Positions 8,974 through 18,765 of a stretch of 50,643 bases of DNA are shown one piece after another. A program made the position numbers and the translations under genes. The DNA comes from an uncultured Caryophanales bacterium (GTDB taxonomy: Bacteria; Bacillota_I; Bacilli_A; RFN20; CAG-826), in assembly GCA_947165725.1 (NCBI GenBank), contig CAMVBL010000001.1, forward strand, positions 1 through 50,643. The letters run 5' to 3'. Position 1 is the stretch's first letter. The number at the start of each line of letters is the position of its first letter. The notes under the pieces are model-generated. The model ran no database searches. It saw only the letters and a list, made by a program, of their open reading frames with translations, and was not told the DNA's origin.

Positions 8974-9002
8974 AAATTATCACAACACAAAATCTAGTGC
9001 AA
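8974..9002 (-). promoter_or_regulatory. Probable promoter of unit A
   Basis: Minus-strand TTGCAC (8997-9002), a 17-base spacer and TAATTT (8974-8979), placed as in the promoters of the other two riboswitch units. The -10 match is weak. Confidence 0.4.
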
Positions 9003-9040
9003 TATATTTTTTTAATTTATTTCTATAAATTTAATATAAA

Positions 9041-9062
9041 GAAAAAGCGCTTTGCGCGCTTA
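9041..9062 (-). terminator. Intrinsic terminator after the 9069-9443 gene
   Basis: Minus-strand hairpin AGCGC-gcaaa-GCGCT (9046-9060) followed by a T-rich run, directly after the stop codon. Confidence 0.7.
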
Positions 9063-9068
9063 TTATTT

Positions 9069-9443
9069 TTACTTTTCTTCTGGTTTGTTTTGGTTTTGAA
9101 GATCTCTAAGAAGTTCTTGTCTGAGTTCTTCTTTTTGCTCGTCTGTAAGATCTTCGATTTTAGCAGGTTCTTTCTTAGTGGTCTTTCTAACATAGATCAT
9201 TAAGCCAACGATATTTCCCGCTAAAACCAAGAAGATTGGGAAGACAAATGCGAAGAAGCTGCCTGCTGCTGGCATTTCAAGAATTGTATGAATCAAACCT
9301 TGAGAATGAGCTAATTGATCGGCTTTATTTTGATAAGGGATAACCACGGTGAGAAGCATAATACTTACAACCAAAAAGAATGTAATAATAGCTACATCGA
9401 GTACCACTAATGCGATAAGTAAAGGCTTTTTATATTTCTTCAT
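9069..9443 (-). CDS. Small two-span membrane protein
   Basis: 124 residues with two hydrophobic segments (about 8-34 and 60-84) and a Lys/Glu/Gln-rich C-terminal tail ending in NQNKPEEK, which is probably cytoplasmic. I do not recognise the family. It has its own terminator, sits between two surface-protein units and is preceded by an unusual inverted-repeat-rich leader (9462-9593). No Shine-Dalgarno sequence is evident. Confidence 0.65.
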   Translation of the reverse strand: MKKYKKPLLIALVVLDVAIITFFLVVSIMLLTVVIPYQNKADQLAHSQGLIHTILEMPAAGSFFAFVFPIFLVLAGNIVGLMIYVRKTTKKEPAKIEDLTDEQKEELRQELLRDLQNQNKPEEK

Positions 9444-9461
9444 AATAAGGCTACCAAATAT

Positions 9462-9593
9462 CTATTCGTGAAATCATTTTATAATACTTTTGTTAAAAAG
9501 CAAAAGGTATTTTTTATGCGTGTAGTATGATAACTCACGTTACATATATATGTAAGTAAACACGAATAGTTGTTTGTATGGTAAAACAAACAA
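9462..9593. other. Nested inverted-repeat region, candidate structured RNA
   Basis: A perfect 9-bp stem CTATTCGTG/CACGAATAG (9462-9470 with 9561-9569) encloses three further hairpins: TTACAT-atat-ATGTAA (9540-9555), CGTG/CACG extended by a bulged AGT/ACT (about 9518-9539), and AATAC/GTATT plus TTTTG/CAAAA with one bulge (about 9484-9512). An adjoining 8-bp repeat TTGTTTGT/ACAAACAA lies at 9570-9593. On the minus strand this would be the leader of the 9069-9443 gene, ending 18 bases before its ATG. It fits no RNA class I recognise. Confidence 0.45.
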
Positions 9594-9620
9594 TAAAAAA
9601 GACCGGAACTAGTCCGGTCA
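9591..9620 (-). terminator. Intrinsic terminator after the 9641-10396 gene
   Basis: Minus-strand hairpin GACCGGA-ctagt-TCCGGTC (9601-9619) followed by TTTTTTATT. Confidence 0.85.
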
Positions 9621-9640
9621 GTTTTGATTAATTAGTTTTG

Positions 9641-10396
9641 CTATTCAGCATCAACTAACCTGAAAGTGAAGCTAATAGTTATTGCATCCAAATTAATGGC
9701 ATTTTCTGTTTTACAAGCAGGGTTCTCACCATCATAATATGCAAAAATTTTGATTTCTGTACCAGTGGTACCAAGGCTTGCTCCTGGAATTAATGAATCA
9801 GTATCAAGGTGTGGAATTGCAACTGGATCAGCAGAATCAGAGCCCATAACAAATTTCTTGTTAAAATCAGCAGTTGGAGCACCGCCAACACTTAAACCAA
9901 CAGTTAAACAAGCGTTAAGAGCTGATGATTTAACAGCATCAAATGTGGCGTCACAAACCAATTTCTTTCCTGTTGGAATAGAAGAACCAGCAGCCAAGCC
10001 AACAAAGACAGAGTCATAAACATAATAATGCTTTCCACTAGCAGATCCAAAATGTCCTGATTCGCTGATAGTTAAATTAGTAAAATCACCAGTCTTGGCT
10101 CCGTTAGATGTGGAAGTACCAGTTGCTGTAACCCAGTTCCAACCTGTATTGTTAACCCAAGCAGTTGGAAGAACTGCGCCAGAAGCTGGATTTTCAATGG
10201 CAACTGTTTCTAGAGTGCCCAATGTGGAAGTTCTAGAAATAACTAAGAATTCGCTATCTGTAGATGCTGTAATGTTCATGCCAGTAGCGGTAACGCTAGC
10301 ATTGGCAGCGAACCATGCAACAGTGCCTGTAACGGAGGCAGCTGTTGAAAGTAATAACATTCCTAAGGCAGGAATTATAACCTTTGTCTTTTTCAT
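9641..10396 (-). CDS. SipW-cognate-type exported protein, TATGMNI subfamily
   Basis: 251 residues, Ala-, Thr- and Ser-rich. Signal region with Ala-Trp-Phe at 27-29, followed by AANASVTATGMNI, nearly identical to the equivalent segment of the products at 20281-21150 and 25111-25866; the three form one subfamily. The mature part is beta-rich with only two or three Cys. It is the only gene of its unit, with its own promoter, structured leader and terminator. Good ribosome site AAGGAGT. Probably a secreted fibre or matrix protein of the TasA/camelysin type. Confidence 0.8.
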   Translation of the reverse strand: MKKTKVIIPALGMLLLSTAASVTGTVAWFAANASVTATGMNITASTDSEFLVISRTSTLGTLETVAIENPASGAVLPTAWVNNTGWNWVTATGTSTSNGAKTGDFTNLTISESGHFGSASGKHYYVYDSVFVGLAAGSSIPTGKKLVCDATFDAVKSSALNACLTVGLSVGGAPTADFNKKFVMGSDSADPVAIPHLDTDSLIPGASLGTTGTEIKIFAYYDGENPACKTENAINLDAITISFTFRLVDAE

Positions 10397-10419
10397 AATA
10401 TTTATTTAAACTCCTTATA

Positions 10420-10528
10420 AACGACAAAATCACTCAACTTATATCTAAACTGAGTGGATGATAGGTTTTTGCATCACATGTCGCCAACAAGGATTGGGAC
10501 TTCCTTATCGCTTTCGCTTTGCATAAAT
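10420..10528 (-). promoter_or_regulatory. Candidate riboswitch-like leader of unknown class
   Basis: The minus-strand leader of the 9641-10396 gene begins near GCAAAGCGAAAGCG and contains an AAGGA/TCCTT hairpin. It then has two mutually exclusive stems. GTGATG can pair with CATCCAC (one bulge), while the same CAC also begins CACTCA, which pairs perfectly with TGAGTG (10432-10457) ahead of a T-rich run. A shared strand between an upstream stem and a terminator-like stem is the usual sign of an attenuator. The 5' part does not match the GEMM consensus of the other units. Confidence 0.4.
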
Positions 10529-10557
10529 ATACTAAATTATTAATAAATTAGTGTCAA
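10529..10557 (-). promoter_or_regulatory. Promoter of the 9641-10396 gene
   Basis: Minus-strand TTGACA (10552-10557), 17-base spacer, TAGTAT (10529-10534). Transcription would start just before the structured leader. Confidence 0.6.
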
Positions 10558-10568
10558 ATATTTTTTTT

Positions 10569-10589
10569 CATATTTACAAAGTAAATATG
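10569..10589. repeat. Perfect AT-rich inverted repeat
   Basis: CATATTTAC-aaa-GTAAATATG lies just upstream of the promoter at 10529-10557. On the plus strand it is followed by six T's, so it could be a plus-direction terminator, but no plus-strand gene precedes it. A regulator binding site is the other option. The rest of 10590-10710 shows nothing recognisable. Confidence 0.4.
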
Positions 10590-10710
10590 TTTTTTATGAA
10601 AAAACGCGCAATAAGCAAAGTTTGAAGACCATTCGGTTTTATAACAATTTAAAATAATAATCCTAGTGTCATGCGCACACACGCTTAAATCTTTAATTAA
10701 AATAAAGCAC

Positions 10711-10752
10711 AAAAAAATGCTTGTTTTGAAGCAAAATCAACAAGCATTTTTT
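10711..10752 (-). terminator. Intrinsic terminator after the BspA-like gene
   Basis: 12-bp stem AAAAAATGCTTG/CAAGCATTTTTT (10712-10723 with 10741-10752), nine bases past the stop codon at 10761. Confidence 0.85.
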
Positions 10753-10760
10753 AGATTGTT

Positions 10761-13700
10761 TTAGTGTGCCTGGAATCCGTTTGTAGTGTCAAATGTATAG
10801 CCAGTACTAAATGTTACAACACCACTAGTATATGAAGTGACAGTACCAAGGACAATTGCGTGTCCATTAGCGTCTGTAGTCCAGAAGTTGGTTGTGGTAT
10901 TAACCACACCATTTCCATCAATAACATTAGCATTTGTTAAATCAGTTATCGCATCACTACTGAGGAAGAAATACAAGGTTGCTTCAGAACCAGTAGAATT
11001 GTATTTTCTCCAACCATTATTAGAAATAGATGTGCTTGTTGTTAATTTTCTATGTGTGAAGAGTTTGACATTACTACTTCCATAGATGAAATAGTTCTTT
11101 TCTTCAGTACCATTTCCGGAATACTTAGTGTTGTTAATATCGAATCCATTTGGTAATTGTAATTCTTCTAAGCTTGTACAACCATTAAACATACCTTGGC
11201 CATATCCATTATTGCCCCAGGTACAAGCACTATTTGCAAACACAACAGAGGTTAGTGAAGTGCAGCCTTGGAAAGCAAAATTACCGATTGATGATATTGC
11301 CGAAGAATTGAATGTAATAGATGTTATAGCAGATCCGCTAAAAGCACTATTTCCAACGGTAGTTACAGATGATGGCAAATTAACTCCTGTAGAGGACAAT
11401 GAGCCAGCTCCTGCAAATGCAGAAGCAGAGATTGTTGTCAAATTAGTGAATTTAGCAAATTCGAAACTAGACAAACTAGAGCAATTCGCAAATGCGGATT
11501 CGCCAATATTTGTAATAGGACTTGCCGCTCCATTAATAGTAACTGTGGCTAAAGAGGTACAGCCTTTAAATGTTTCTTTACCTAAGGTTGTTGTCATATT
11601 AGTTGGAAGTGAAATGCTGGTCATACTTGTGCAATCTGCGAATGTGCTAGCACCCTCAATCTTGATTAAGCATGGTGAAGCTGGCCAGGTGATATTAAGG
11701 CCATCAACAGCGGTTCCGGCAAAAGCTTTTGCGCTAAGAGTTAATGTATCAGTAACATTGCTTAAATCAAGAGTGGCAAGGTTTCTACAAGATTGGAAAG
11801 CAGCTTCACCAATGGTGAAATTTGAAACGGCAGGGGCAATAAACTTAGTTATTGTGGTGTTAGCCTTGATTGCTTCTTTACCAATTGATTCATATCCAGT
11901 GTTAGTTAAATCCATGACACCAGAAGTAGAACCTTCGGGGCTATTTGTAACAAAGTCAACAGCAGTTGCTTCAGAGAATAAACCATTAGGGATAGTGCCA
12001 TCTGTTTCATTTGGCAATTTAACTGTCGCTAGATTTTCACAGCCTTTTAAGGCGTATTGAGGCATGTGAAGGACATTTCCGTCGATTGTGTCTAAATCGC
12101 ATTGTTGATCTTCGTATTTTGTAGGGTTTGTGTATAGGTAGATGTATTTTGCGACAAGTGTTTTGCCACTTCTTGTTCCATATGGAGAGAATAGAGCTTG
12201 TCCACCATCATCGTCAGAAGGGGCAGTGCCATACACTAATTTTTTAATCCACATGCCCATTTTGTAAGCGCCAAATAAGAACGCTCCAGCTTTGAATGCG
12301 CCATTAAATTTAATCCCATTGTCGGAAACTGTTCCTTCTGCATTGGAAGAATGATCGGCTGAAGCTTTAGCTACATCACCAGAATCTCTATTTAACACAA
12401 CAAGAAGTTTATTCTTGTTTTGAGCAACACCAGCATTGTCTGTGGAATATAGTGCGGATGTATAGTTTGTGCTTTGATTATGTGCGTATGTGGTTGTCAC
12501 ATAATAATCTGTATAAGTTGTTTCTGTACTTCTATCGCTAGAAGTAGTAAATGTGATTTTTCTTAAGGATAAGCAGTTTGCAAATACCGAAGTAATCTTA
12601 GTTGTTTCGTTTAGGTTTTCGTAGAATCTACATGCTGCAGGTATTTTTCTAACTTCTTTGATTCCAGAGAATAAGAAAGCGTTCTTGCCAATGAATGTTA
12701 ATTTGGCTGGCATTTCATAAGCAGATGCCGCAGCAGCACCAGAAGTATACGCAGAAATCTTTTCCACGCCATAACAACGTATGAAAGCATATTCACCAAT
12801 AGATTCAATGCTATCTGGTAATTCAACATATTTTAAATCATCAAAGCTACCAACATCTCCTAAAACGCCATCTTTTTCGCTATCGCAGAACGCAGCGGAG
12901 AAAGCAGAATCACCAATCTTAACAACTTTATAGCTTGTATTGTTAACGGAAACAGTATCTAAAACTCTAGCGGTTGTTTTCTTAAGAGTGTTTCTTCTAA
13001 TAGAAGAATCTCTATCACTTTCCTTAATGTCATAAAGATATTTACTCATTGTGGCGACGTTTTGATCACCGGCTTGTCTTGTAGTGTCTGTTTCACAGAC
13101 ATATGCACAATAACTTGGATATGTGTTTGGTTCTCCAGCAATAACTTTATTATCAATAACAAGTTCTTTGCAGCCAGTACCACCACCAACTTCGACACTC
13201 ACATCACCAGAAGATAAGTGGAATGTTTCACTATAATGAACGTTATAGTATGTTGGCGTTTCTTGGTTAATAGAGAAAGTATTATATGAGCCATTATTCG
13301 AATAAGCACTTCCGTTTGTACAGTTTGGGAAGAAGCAATAACCAAAATAGCCTCTACCAGCAGCGTTAACAGAACTGCTTGTGAATGATTCATTGCCAAT
13401 GGTTTTCCATTGTGGAGCCTTGGTCTCATCTGTGCTATCGTTATCAAATGATAAGTTCTTCCAGATACCATCCTTTTTATCAAAGAAAATATTTTGATTT
13501 TCTGGTCCGGAAAAGTACATTGCCGCTCTCGAATTTCCTTTGAATGCGAATTTTTGGAAACGAAGTTTGGTTTGCTGATTTGGCAAAATAATTGTTTGCA
13601 AGAAAGGTTCGCCACGGAAATCATTTGAACCACGGCCGGCATTGCCACCTATGCATTCTTGTGAAAAGTCCCATTTATCACCACTTTGTTGTTGCGTATG

Positions 13701-15641
13701 GAACGTAATAGAGTGGCCTTTTCTTTCTTCGAAAATAATTGTATGAAGAGATTCATTATAAACGAATGTTTGTAATGGAATAAGCAAATCAGTTGTCTTT
13801 GATGCATCAGTCGCATCACCTTTAAAAATAACAGTGCTAATTAATGAACAGCCGATAAATGCGTGGGCAGGTCTTTCCCACTTTTCACCTTTTTCTGCTT
13901 CGCCATTATATAGTTGGAAATTAAACGGATTTGTTTCTTGATTTCTATATCTATTTTCATCCGCTGTAAGAATACCGAAATATTTGAAAGTTTTTGGGAA
14001 CACTATTGTTGTGGAAGTATGAGCCTTCCAATCTACGTTACCAGTGATTTGACCACTACCACCAATTCCGACACCATAGAAGCAGTCTGCGCCAATGGTT
14101 TCTAATCTAGAAGTTCTCTCGTCAAAATCCCAAATGAATTCAGTGACGTTTGGCAGCATTCTTTGACTGAAGACACCGAAAGCTTCGTCACCAATAGAAC
14201 GAAGATTGGCAGGCAAATGGAGTGATTTAATCCTACTCTTTCGGTTAAGGCCTTTGCCTTTTTTCGCGAAAGAGTGAACACCAATAAATTCGAGTTCTGT
14301 TAATCCAGAAAGATCAATTCTTCCAGGATAGTCATTATTAGTGTAGCCACTATCAGTGGTACAAGCAGTATTATCGTCGATGATAAAGAGTTCAGTATAA
14401 CCATCAGCAAACATTTTATTTTCAATAACCCAAAGGGTTGTTGGTAAATAAAGTCTTCTTAAAGCAGCTTTAACTGTTGGGTTAAATACGCCAACGTCAA
14501 TACGTCTAACCTTGTTGCCAGCAGGTTCACCAGGCATGGTATCTGGAATGGAAATTAAATAACCTGTGGCTGATGTAGGAGTTGGACCATTGTATGACTT
14601 AAGTGTGACGTTACCATCTCCGTCAACAGAATATGACCAGTCAGATGTGAAGTAAGAGTCACCTGTTTCTCTTCTAGTTATCTCATATTTTGCAAGGGCT
14701 CCAGATGGATTACTATTAACTCTCCAGCCCCAGTTTGGGTGATTAGCGAGCCAAGCATCTATCTTTTGGTCAGTACCACAGAAAACGAATTCAAGGGATG
14801 TATCACAGAAGTTAAATGCATGTGGCTCAATACCAGCACCATTAGCGTCTTCGAACAATGTTTTTGGAATATAAACTGAAGTTAAACCAGTGCATCCTTG
14901 GAAGGCGCGGGAACGAATGATTTTAATTCTTTGGAAGAAAAGTGGAGAGTCAATTGATCTACATCCATTGAAAGCTTCCTCTCCGATTTCTTGTACAGAA
15001 GTTGGGAAAGTGACTGTTTCTAATGATTCGCATTTAAAGAAACAATAAGAAGGAATCTTAGTTAATGTGCAGTAAGAAATATCTTCTTCCTCTTCTTCTT
15101 CAGTAGGAGTATCACAAGAACAAGCACCACCACCAGAGCTGGTTTGGCTACTGTTAATAAAGGTAACTGTCGTTAAATTATTACAAGAATAGAATGCCGC
15201 ATCTCCGATTGCGGAAACTGAATATGGAATTCTAATAGATGTAATTTTGCTATAGAAAAACGCTTCAAAGTCAATGACAGTAATATTGTTTGGACTTTCA
15301 AAGGTAATTCCAGTCGCTGGTGAATTGTGGAACGCATTATGCCAAATGCCTGTAACTTTTTTACCATCATGCATGGCGGGAATTGTAATGGTTCCACCTT
15401 GAGTTGTTTTTACACTGTCTTTTAAAGAGACCGCATATTCATTGTTACTAATGTCATAGAAATCAAAAATTGAATTTTCGTCTTCTTCAACTCTTGTTCC
15501 GTTTAATAAGTATCGAGGAGATATTTTAGGTTCTTTTTCATTATTGCTACCATCTTTTCCAGTAACTAAAACTAAAAGAAGAGTTATTGCTAACAACAAT
15601 GAGTCTATAAATAGTCTTTTCTTAATTGGATTAATCTTCAT
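10761..15641 (-). CDS. Giant BspA-like leucine-rich-repeat surface protein
   Basis: 1626 residues. A short basic N-terminus is followed by a hydrophobic segment (about 10-28) with no Ala-Trp-Phe motif, so it is a signal anchor or ordinary signal peptide. Most of the rest consists of LRR_5/BspA repeats such as the pattern IxxxAFxxCxxLxxVxxP, clustered at about 80-330, 440-720, 900-1060 and 1200-1480, with Asn/Thr/Ser-rich stretches between. BspA-like proteins act as surface adhesins in host-associated bacteria; the specific ligand is unknown. It is the last gene of riboswitch unit B, 70 bases after the previous stop. A strong AAAGGAGA lies about 37 bases before the ATG, farther than usual, with an in-frame TGA between. 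Confidence 0.85.
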   Translation of the reverse strand: MKINPIKKRLFIDSLLLAITLLLVLVTGKDGSNNEKEPKISPRYLLNGTRVEEDENSIFDFYDISNNEYAVSLKDSVKTTQGGTITIPAMHDGKKVTGIWHNAFHNSPATGITFESPNNITVIDFEAFFYSKITSIRIPYSVSAIGDAAFYSCNNLTTVTFINSSQTSSGGGACSCDTPTEEEEEEDISYCTLTKIPSYCFFKCESLETVTFPTSVQEIGEEAFNGCRSIDSPLFFQRIKIIRSRAFQGCTGLTSVYIPKTLFEDANGAGIEPHAFNFCDTSLEFVFCGTDQKIDAWLANHPNWGWRVNSNPSGALAKYEITRRETGDSYFTSDWSYSVDGDGNVTLKSYNGPTPTSATGYLISIPDTMPGEPAGNKVRRIDVGVFNPTVKAALRRLYLPTTLWVIENKMFADGYTELFIIDDNTACTTDSGYTNNDYPGRIDLSGLTELEFIGVHSFAKKGKGLNRKSRIKSLHLPANLRSIGDEAFGVFSQRMLPNVTEFIWDFDERTSRLETIGADCFYGVGIGGSGQITGNVDWKAHTSTTIVFPKTFKYFGILTADENRYRNQETNPFNFQLYNGEAEKGEKWERPAHAFIGCSLISTVIFKGDATDASKTTDLLIPLQTFVYNESLHTIIFEERKGHSITFHTQQQSGDKWDFSQECIGGNAGRGSNDFRGEPFLQTIILPNQQTKLRFQKFAFKGNSRAAMYFSGPENQNIFFDKKDGIWKNLSFDNDSTDETKAPQWKTIGNESFTSSSVNAAGRGYFGYCFFPNCTNGSAYSNNGSYNTFSINQETPTYYNVHYSETFHLSSGDVSVEVGGGTGCKELVIDNKVIAGEPNTYPSYCAYVCETDTTRQAGDQNVATMSKYLYDIKESDRDSSIRRNTLKKTTARVLDTVSVNNTSYKVVKIGDSAFSAAFCDSEKDGVLGDVGSFDDLKYVELPDSIESIGEYAFIRCYGVEKISAYTSGAAAASAYEMPAKLTFIGKNAFLFSGIKEVRKIPAACRFYENLNETTKITSVFANCLSLRKITFTTSSDRSTETTYTDYYVTTTYAHNQSTNYTSALYSTDNAGVAQNKNKLLVVLNRDSGDVAKASADHSSNAEGTVSDNGIKFNGAFKAGAFLFGAYKMGMWIKKLVYGTAPSDDDGGQALFSPYGTRSGKTLVAKYIYLYTNPTKYEDQQCDLDTIDGNVLHMPQYALKGCENLATVKLPNETDGTIPNGLFSEATAVDFVTNSPEGSTSGVMDLTNTGYESIGKEAIKANTTITKFIAPAVSNFTIGEAAFQSCRNLATLDLSNVTDTLTLSAKAFAGTAVDGLNITWPASPCLIKIEGASTFADCTSMTSISLPTNMTTTLGKETFKGCTSLATVTINGAASPITNIGESAFANCSSLSSFEFAKFTNLTTISASAFAGAGSLSSTGVNLPSSVTTVGNSAFSGSAITSITFNSSAISSIGNFAFQGCTSLTSVVFANSACTWGNNGYGQGMFNGCTSLEELQLPNGFDINNTKYSGNGTEEKNYFIYGSSNVKLFTHRKLTTSTSISNNGWRKYNSTGSEATLYFFLSSDAITDLTNANVIDGNGVVNTTTNFWTTDANGHAIVLGTVTSYTSGVVTFSTGYTFDTTNGFQAH

Positions 15642-15711
15642 AACTTTTTTAATTACTCAATTACAAATTGGATAATATCTCCTTTCTTTTTCATTTTTAT
15701 TAACATTACTA

Positions 15712-18700
15712 TTACGCTGAATAGTACGTAATCTTTGTATCAGTAGAGTCATCTAAATCTAGGACCTTAACTACTGTTTGCGGAATGCCCGTTAAACTAT
15801 GATTACTTGCGTAGTTAGAAACGGCTAAATAAAGTATCTTATCTTGTGTCGATGATGTGATCTTAAATTTATTATCTTCGTAAACAAATTGAATATCACA
15901 AAGGCTATCATCGAAATAAGAACGGTCTGAATTTGCTAAAGCAACATAGCATCTATGGTTTTCCACTAAGGTACTATTTGCTGGATCATAGACTGATGCT
16001 TCGCCTAATGTAATATTTGTGGTAAATGCTCCTGTGCTTGGATTATAGGTGTAGCACTCCTTCTTTAAGAAGTCGATGTTTTTAACTTCGTCTTGGCTAG
16101 CGAAAGCGTTGTCATCGAAGGAGATTTGACCATCGGTTTGACCTTGAGCACAAAGGTAATAAATTTCTGCAATGCCTTCACCATTATTAGACGTACCGGT
16201 AGCAGAACCAACACAGTAACGGCCTCTTGGTAATTTGAAAGTATGGGCAAATAATCTCTTCTTACCTGTTTCAAAGCCATATTCACCACCTGGGCAGTTC
16301 ATAACATCATAAGAGTTAGGAATTGTCGCATTAGTGTGAATATCCGCTTCTTCAAATTCAAATTCATCGCTTTGATCGTTATATTCATATACACCAATTT
16401 GGCCAACCCCTGAGCCGTCGACGTTGTAGTCAAAGTAAGCAAGATGTTCGTCTGTTGGCATAAAGAACGCATAATCTGGATCGTTATATGTACGGTCGAT
16501 GTATTTGATACCGCCACTTGTCTTTCTAGTTTCACCATCAATCTTATAAATGCCTAAAGCGGCTGCTTTGCTTGGATTAGCAAGACCAGAAACGATTGTG
16601 ACGTTAGCCACATCGGTTTTAATTTCGAAGTTAACCATGTTGGCGGCTGGATCACTATATTCGGCGTTAGAAATACAGTTCATTTTGGAGCCATTTGGTG
16701 AATAGTCAGGTGTCGCAAAGTTAGCAGAGAAAGAACGTATTTCTTGACCTAAGCTATTGCGCAACATAACACCACTCTTACCACTATTGGCAGATGCTGG
16801 AATTGGATGACCATTTTGGTCAACTAATTTATGTTCAAAATATTTTGAAATGAATGAGCCACCATCAGTGTCTTTATCAACATCAGAGAAATAGAATCCT
16901 TTACCTGTACGATAGTCACCTGTGACTTTGAAACGGAAAACATAGTTTTGATGGCGATCACGTTCTTCAAAGCTAGCAGAACTGATTTGATCATAGTTAG
17001 GGAAATGATAACCAGGATAGAAATGAGATGGAGTATCAGTTTTAATTGCTGCTCTATAGTCATCAAAGTTGACACCTTTTCCTTTTTCATATTCACCTGT
17101 TGAATAGTAAACGTAATACGAAGAGTTATGAGAAACATCAATACTCTTAACAACTGATTTACCTAATTCAACACCAGCTTCTTCAGCCATACCAGTACCA
17201 GTGTAGTCGGTGGCAACGGTAAAAATACCTAAGTCTGAATTGGTGATAATTCTTTGACGATTAAAGGAAACAGTATTTTCCGCTAAGGTAATGTAATGGC
17301 CTGAGCCGTTAACTCTTAAGAAGTCACGATATTTTAAGGATGCAGTAGGAGTATATGTAACACCACCTGATTCACTAACGTAACCAACGAATGAGTTATT
17401 ATCTATAATTTCTTTATAAACAGTAGTAAAGTCAAGAACACCAATGTCTTTACCAGTATTAGTGGAAGCATCGCTTTCTTTAGCAGCGATGTTATGAACA
17501 GTACCACCGATTAAACCAATAAGGCCATAGTTAGAACCATTAGCCATTGGATAATAAGTAGCGGAAGAGAAACTACTACCATTATTCATGGCGAAACCAC
17601 CATTGTAGACATAACAATCGTTGATAGATCCATCACAGTGACCAATTAATAAACCAATATTGTTAGGGTGATCATTACCCAAATGGGCGTTCATTGTTAA
17701 ATAGTTTGTTTCGCCAGATGCCAAAGAGAAATCAAACATCATTGTCATAACAACTTTAGAGTGATCAAGACCATAGTTATCGGTTGTACTAGCCACTAAT
17801 GAGATAGAAGAAGATGCATTAAGTGGATAAGTTGTAGCAGGGTCTGATTTTTCCTTTTTGAAGAATTTATAAACAGTTTCTAAGTCAACGGAAACAGTGC
17901 CATCTCCATTATCTTTGGCAAAGTCACCTGAAGTAAGAATCTTATATTTAAAATTAGGATTAGTAGACGCATACCCGATTAAAGGTGCCTCTGCGGTAAT
18001 GGCAGGTTGTGGATCACCACTTTGTTCATTCCAGTTAAAGATATCGGATGCATCAAAATCAGCGGATTTTACTTTATGAACATCAGATGAAATAAATGTG
18101 TCACTATCACTGTCATAGTTATAAGTGAATGATGCACCTTCACCTGCTGTGCTAGATGGACCATATAAGTTAGCATAGCCCGCTGTATAACCAAGAGCGT
18201 TAATTGTAACGTTACTTAAGAACAAGTTATAAATCTTGGAACTGTGAGCGGTATAACCAAATAAACCAGCATCTTGTGGGTCAGCGTAAACGGTGAGGTT
18301 TTTGATTTCTAGACCATGACCATTGAATTCACCATAGAATGGCATAGCTTCAGAACCGATCGCGTTAATTGGTTCATAGTCATAGTTAGATTCTGACATA
18401 TCAAGGAATGGCACTACTGTGGAAGAGCTATCATCTAAGTAACATCTTGGTTGTCCTGATGTATCACCATTTAAGCCAACAAGGCCAAGTTCAAAATATG
18501 TCTTTTCACCAAATAGACCTAAGCCTTGTAAACGAGATAAGTTGTATAAATGACGTGGTCTAGTAATAACATATGGGTCATCCTCAGCACCAGAGCCACG
18601 TTCAAAGTAAGAACGAAGTGAGATTTCACCAAAGAAGCCTTCGCTCTCTGCGCCTTTCACGTATAACGCTAATGTGAATGGCACAACTAGAGATGCCAAA

Positions 18701-18765
18701 AGAAGCGCCATACAAGAGGCAGAAACAATACTGACTAATGCTTTCTTTGTTCTTGCTTTAATCAT
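15712..18765 (-). CDS. Large exported beta-helix-like surface protein
   Basis: 1017 residues. The N-terminal hydrophobic segment (about 9-34) ends in TLALYVKG, a degenerate form of the Ala-Trp-Phe motif. A domain at about 55-100 (GSGAEDDPYVITRPRHLYNL) matches one in the 21369-25109 product, followed by a GLUG-like beta-helix segment with FYGEFNGHGLEIKNLTVY and an IYNLFLSNVTI-type rung. Near the C-terminus PRGRYCVGS resembles a segment of the same paralogue. Likely a cell-surface adhesin or matrix protein. The start overlaps the upstream gene by 8 bases and has a strong AGGAGGT. Confidence 0.75.
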   Translation of the reverse strand: MIKARTKKALVSIVSASCMALLLASLVVPFTLALYVKGAESEGFFGEISLRSYFERGSGAEDDPYVITRPRHLYNLSRLQGLGLFGEKTYFELGLVGLNGDTSGQPRCYLDDSSSTVVPFLDMSESNYDYEPINAIGSEAMPFYGEFNGHGLEIKNLTVYADPQDAGLFGYTAHSSKIYNLFLSNVTINALGYTAGYANLYGPSSTAGEGASFTYNYDSDSDTFISSDVHKVKSADFDASDIFNWNEQSGDPQPAITAEAPLIGYASTNPNFKYKILTSGDFAKDNGDGTVSVDLETVYKFFKKEKSDPATTYPLNASSSISLVASTTDNYGLDHSKVVMTMMFDFSLASGETNYLTMNAHLGNDHPNNIGLLIGHCDGSINDCYVYNGGFAMNNGSSFSSATYYPMANGSNYGLIGLIGGTVHNIAAKESDASTNTGKDIGVLDFTTVYKEIIDNNSFVGYVSESGGVTYTPTASLKYRDFLRVNGSGHYITLAENTVSFNRQRIITNSDLGIFTVATDYTGTGMAEEAGVELGKSVVKSIDVSHNSSYYVYYSTGEYEKGKGVNFDDYRAAIKTDTPSHFYPGYHFPNYDQISSASFEERDRHQNYVFRFKVTGDYRTGKGFYFSDVDKDTDGGSFISKYFEHKLVDQNGHPIPASANSGKSGVMLRNSLGQEIRSFSANFATPDYSPNGSKMNCISNAEYSDPAANMVNFEIKTDVANVTIVSGLANPSKAAALGIYKIDGETRKTSGGIKYIDRTYNDPDYAFFMPTDEHLAYFDYNVDGSGVGQIGVYEYNDQSDEFEFEEADIHTNATIPNSYDVMNCPGGEYGFETGKKRLFAHTFKLPRGRYCVGSATGTSNNGEGIAEIYYLCAQGQTDGQISFDDNAFASQDEVKNIDFLKKECYTYNPSTGAFTTNITLGEASVYDPANSTLVENHRCYVALANSDRSYFDDSLCDIQFVYEDNKFKITSSTQDKILYLAVSNYASNHSLTGIPQTVVKVLDLDDSTDTKITYYSA

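Noticed and set aside
9570..9619. Prophage or integrative-element attachment site near the inverted repeats
   Set aside because: No integrase, no direct repeat partner and no tRNA nearby.
11128..12060. 310-codon plus-strand open frame opposite the BspA-like gene
   Set aside because: Mirrors a long repeat-rich gene on the other strand, has no ribosome site and a low-complexity product; it is a shadow frame.
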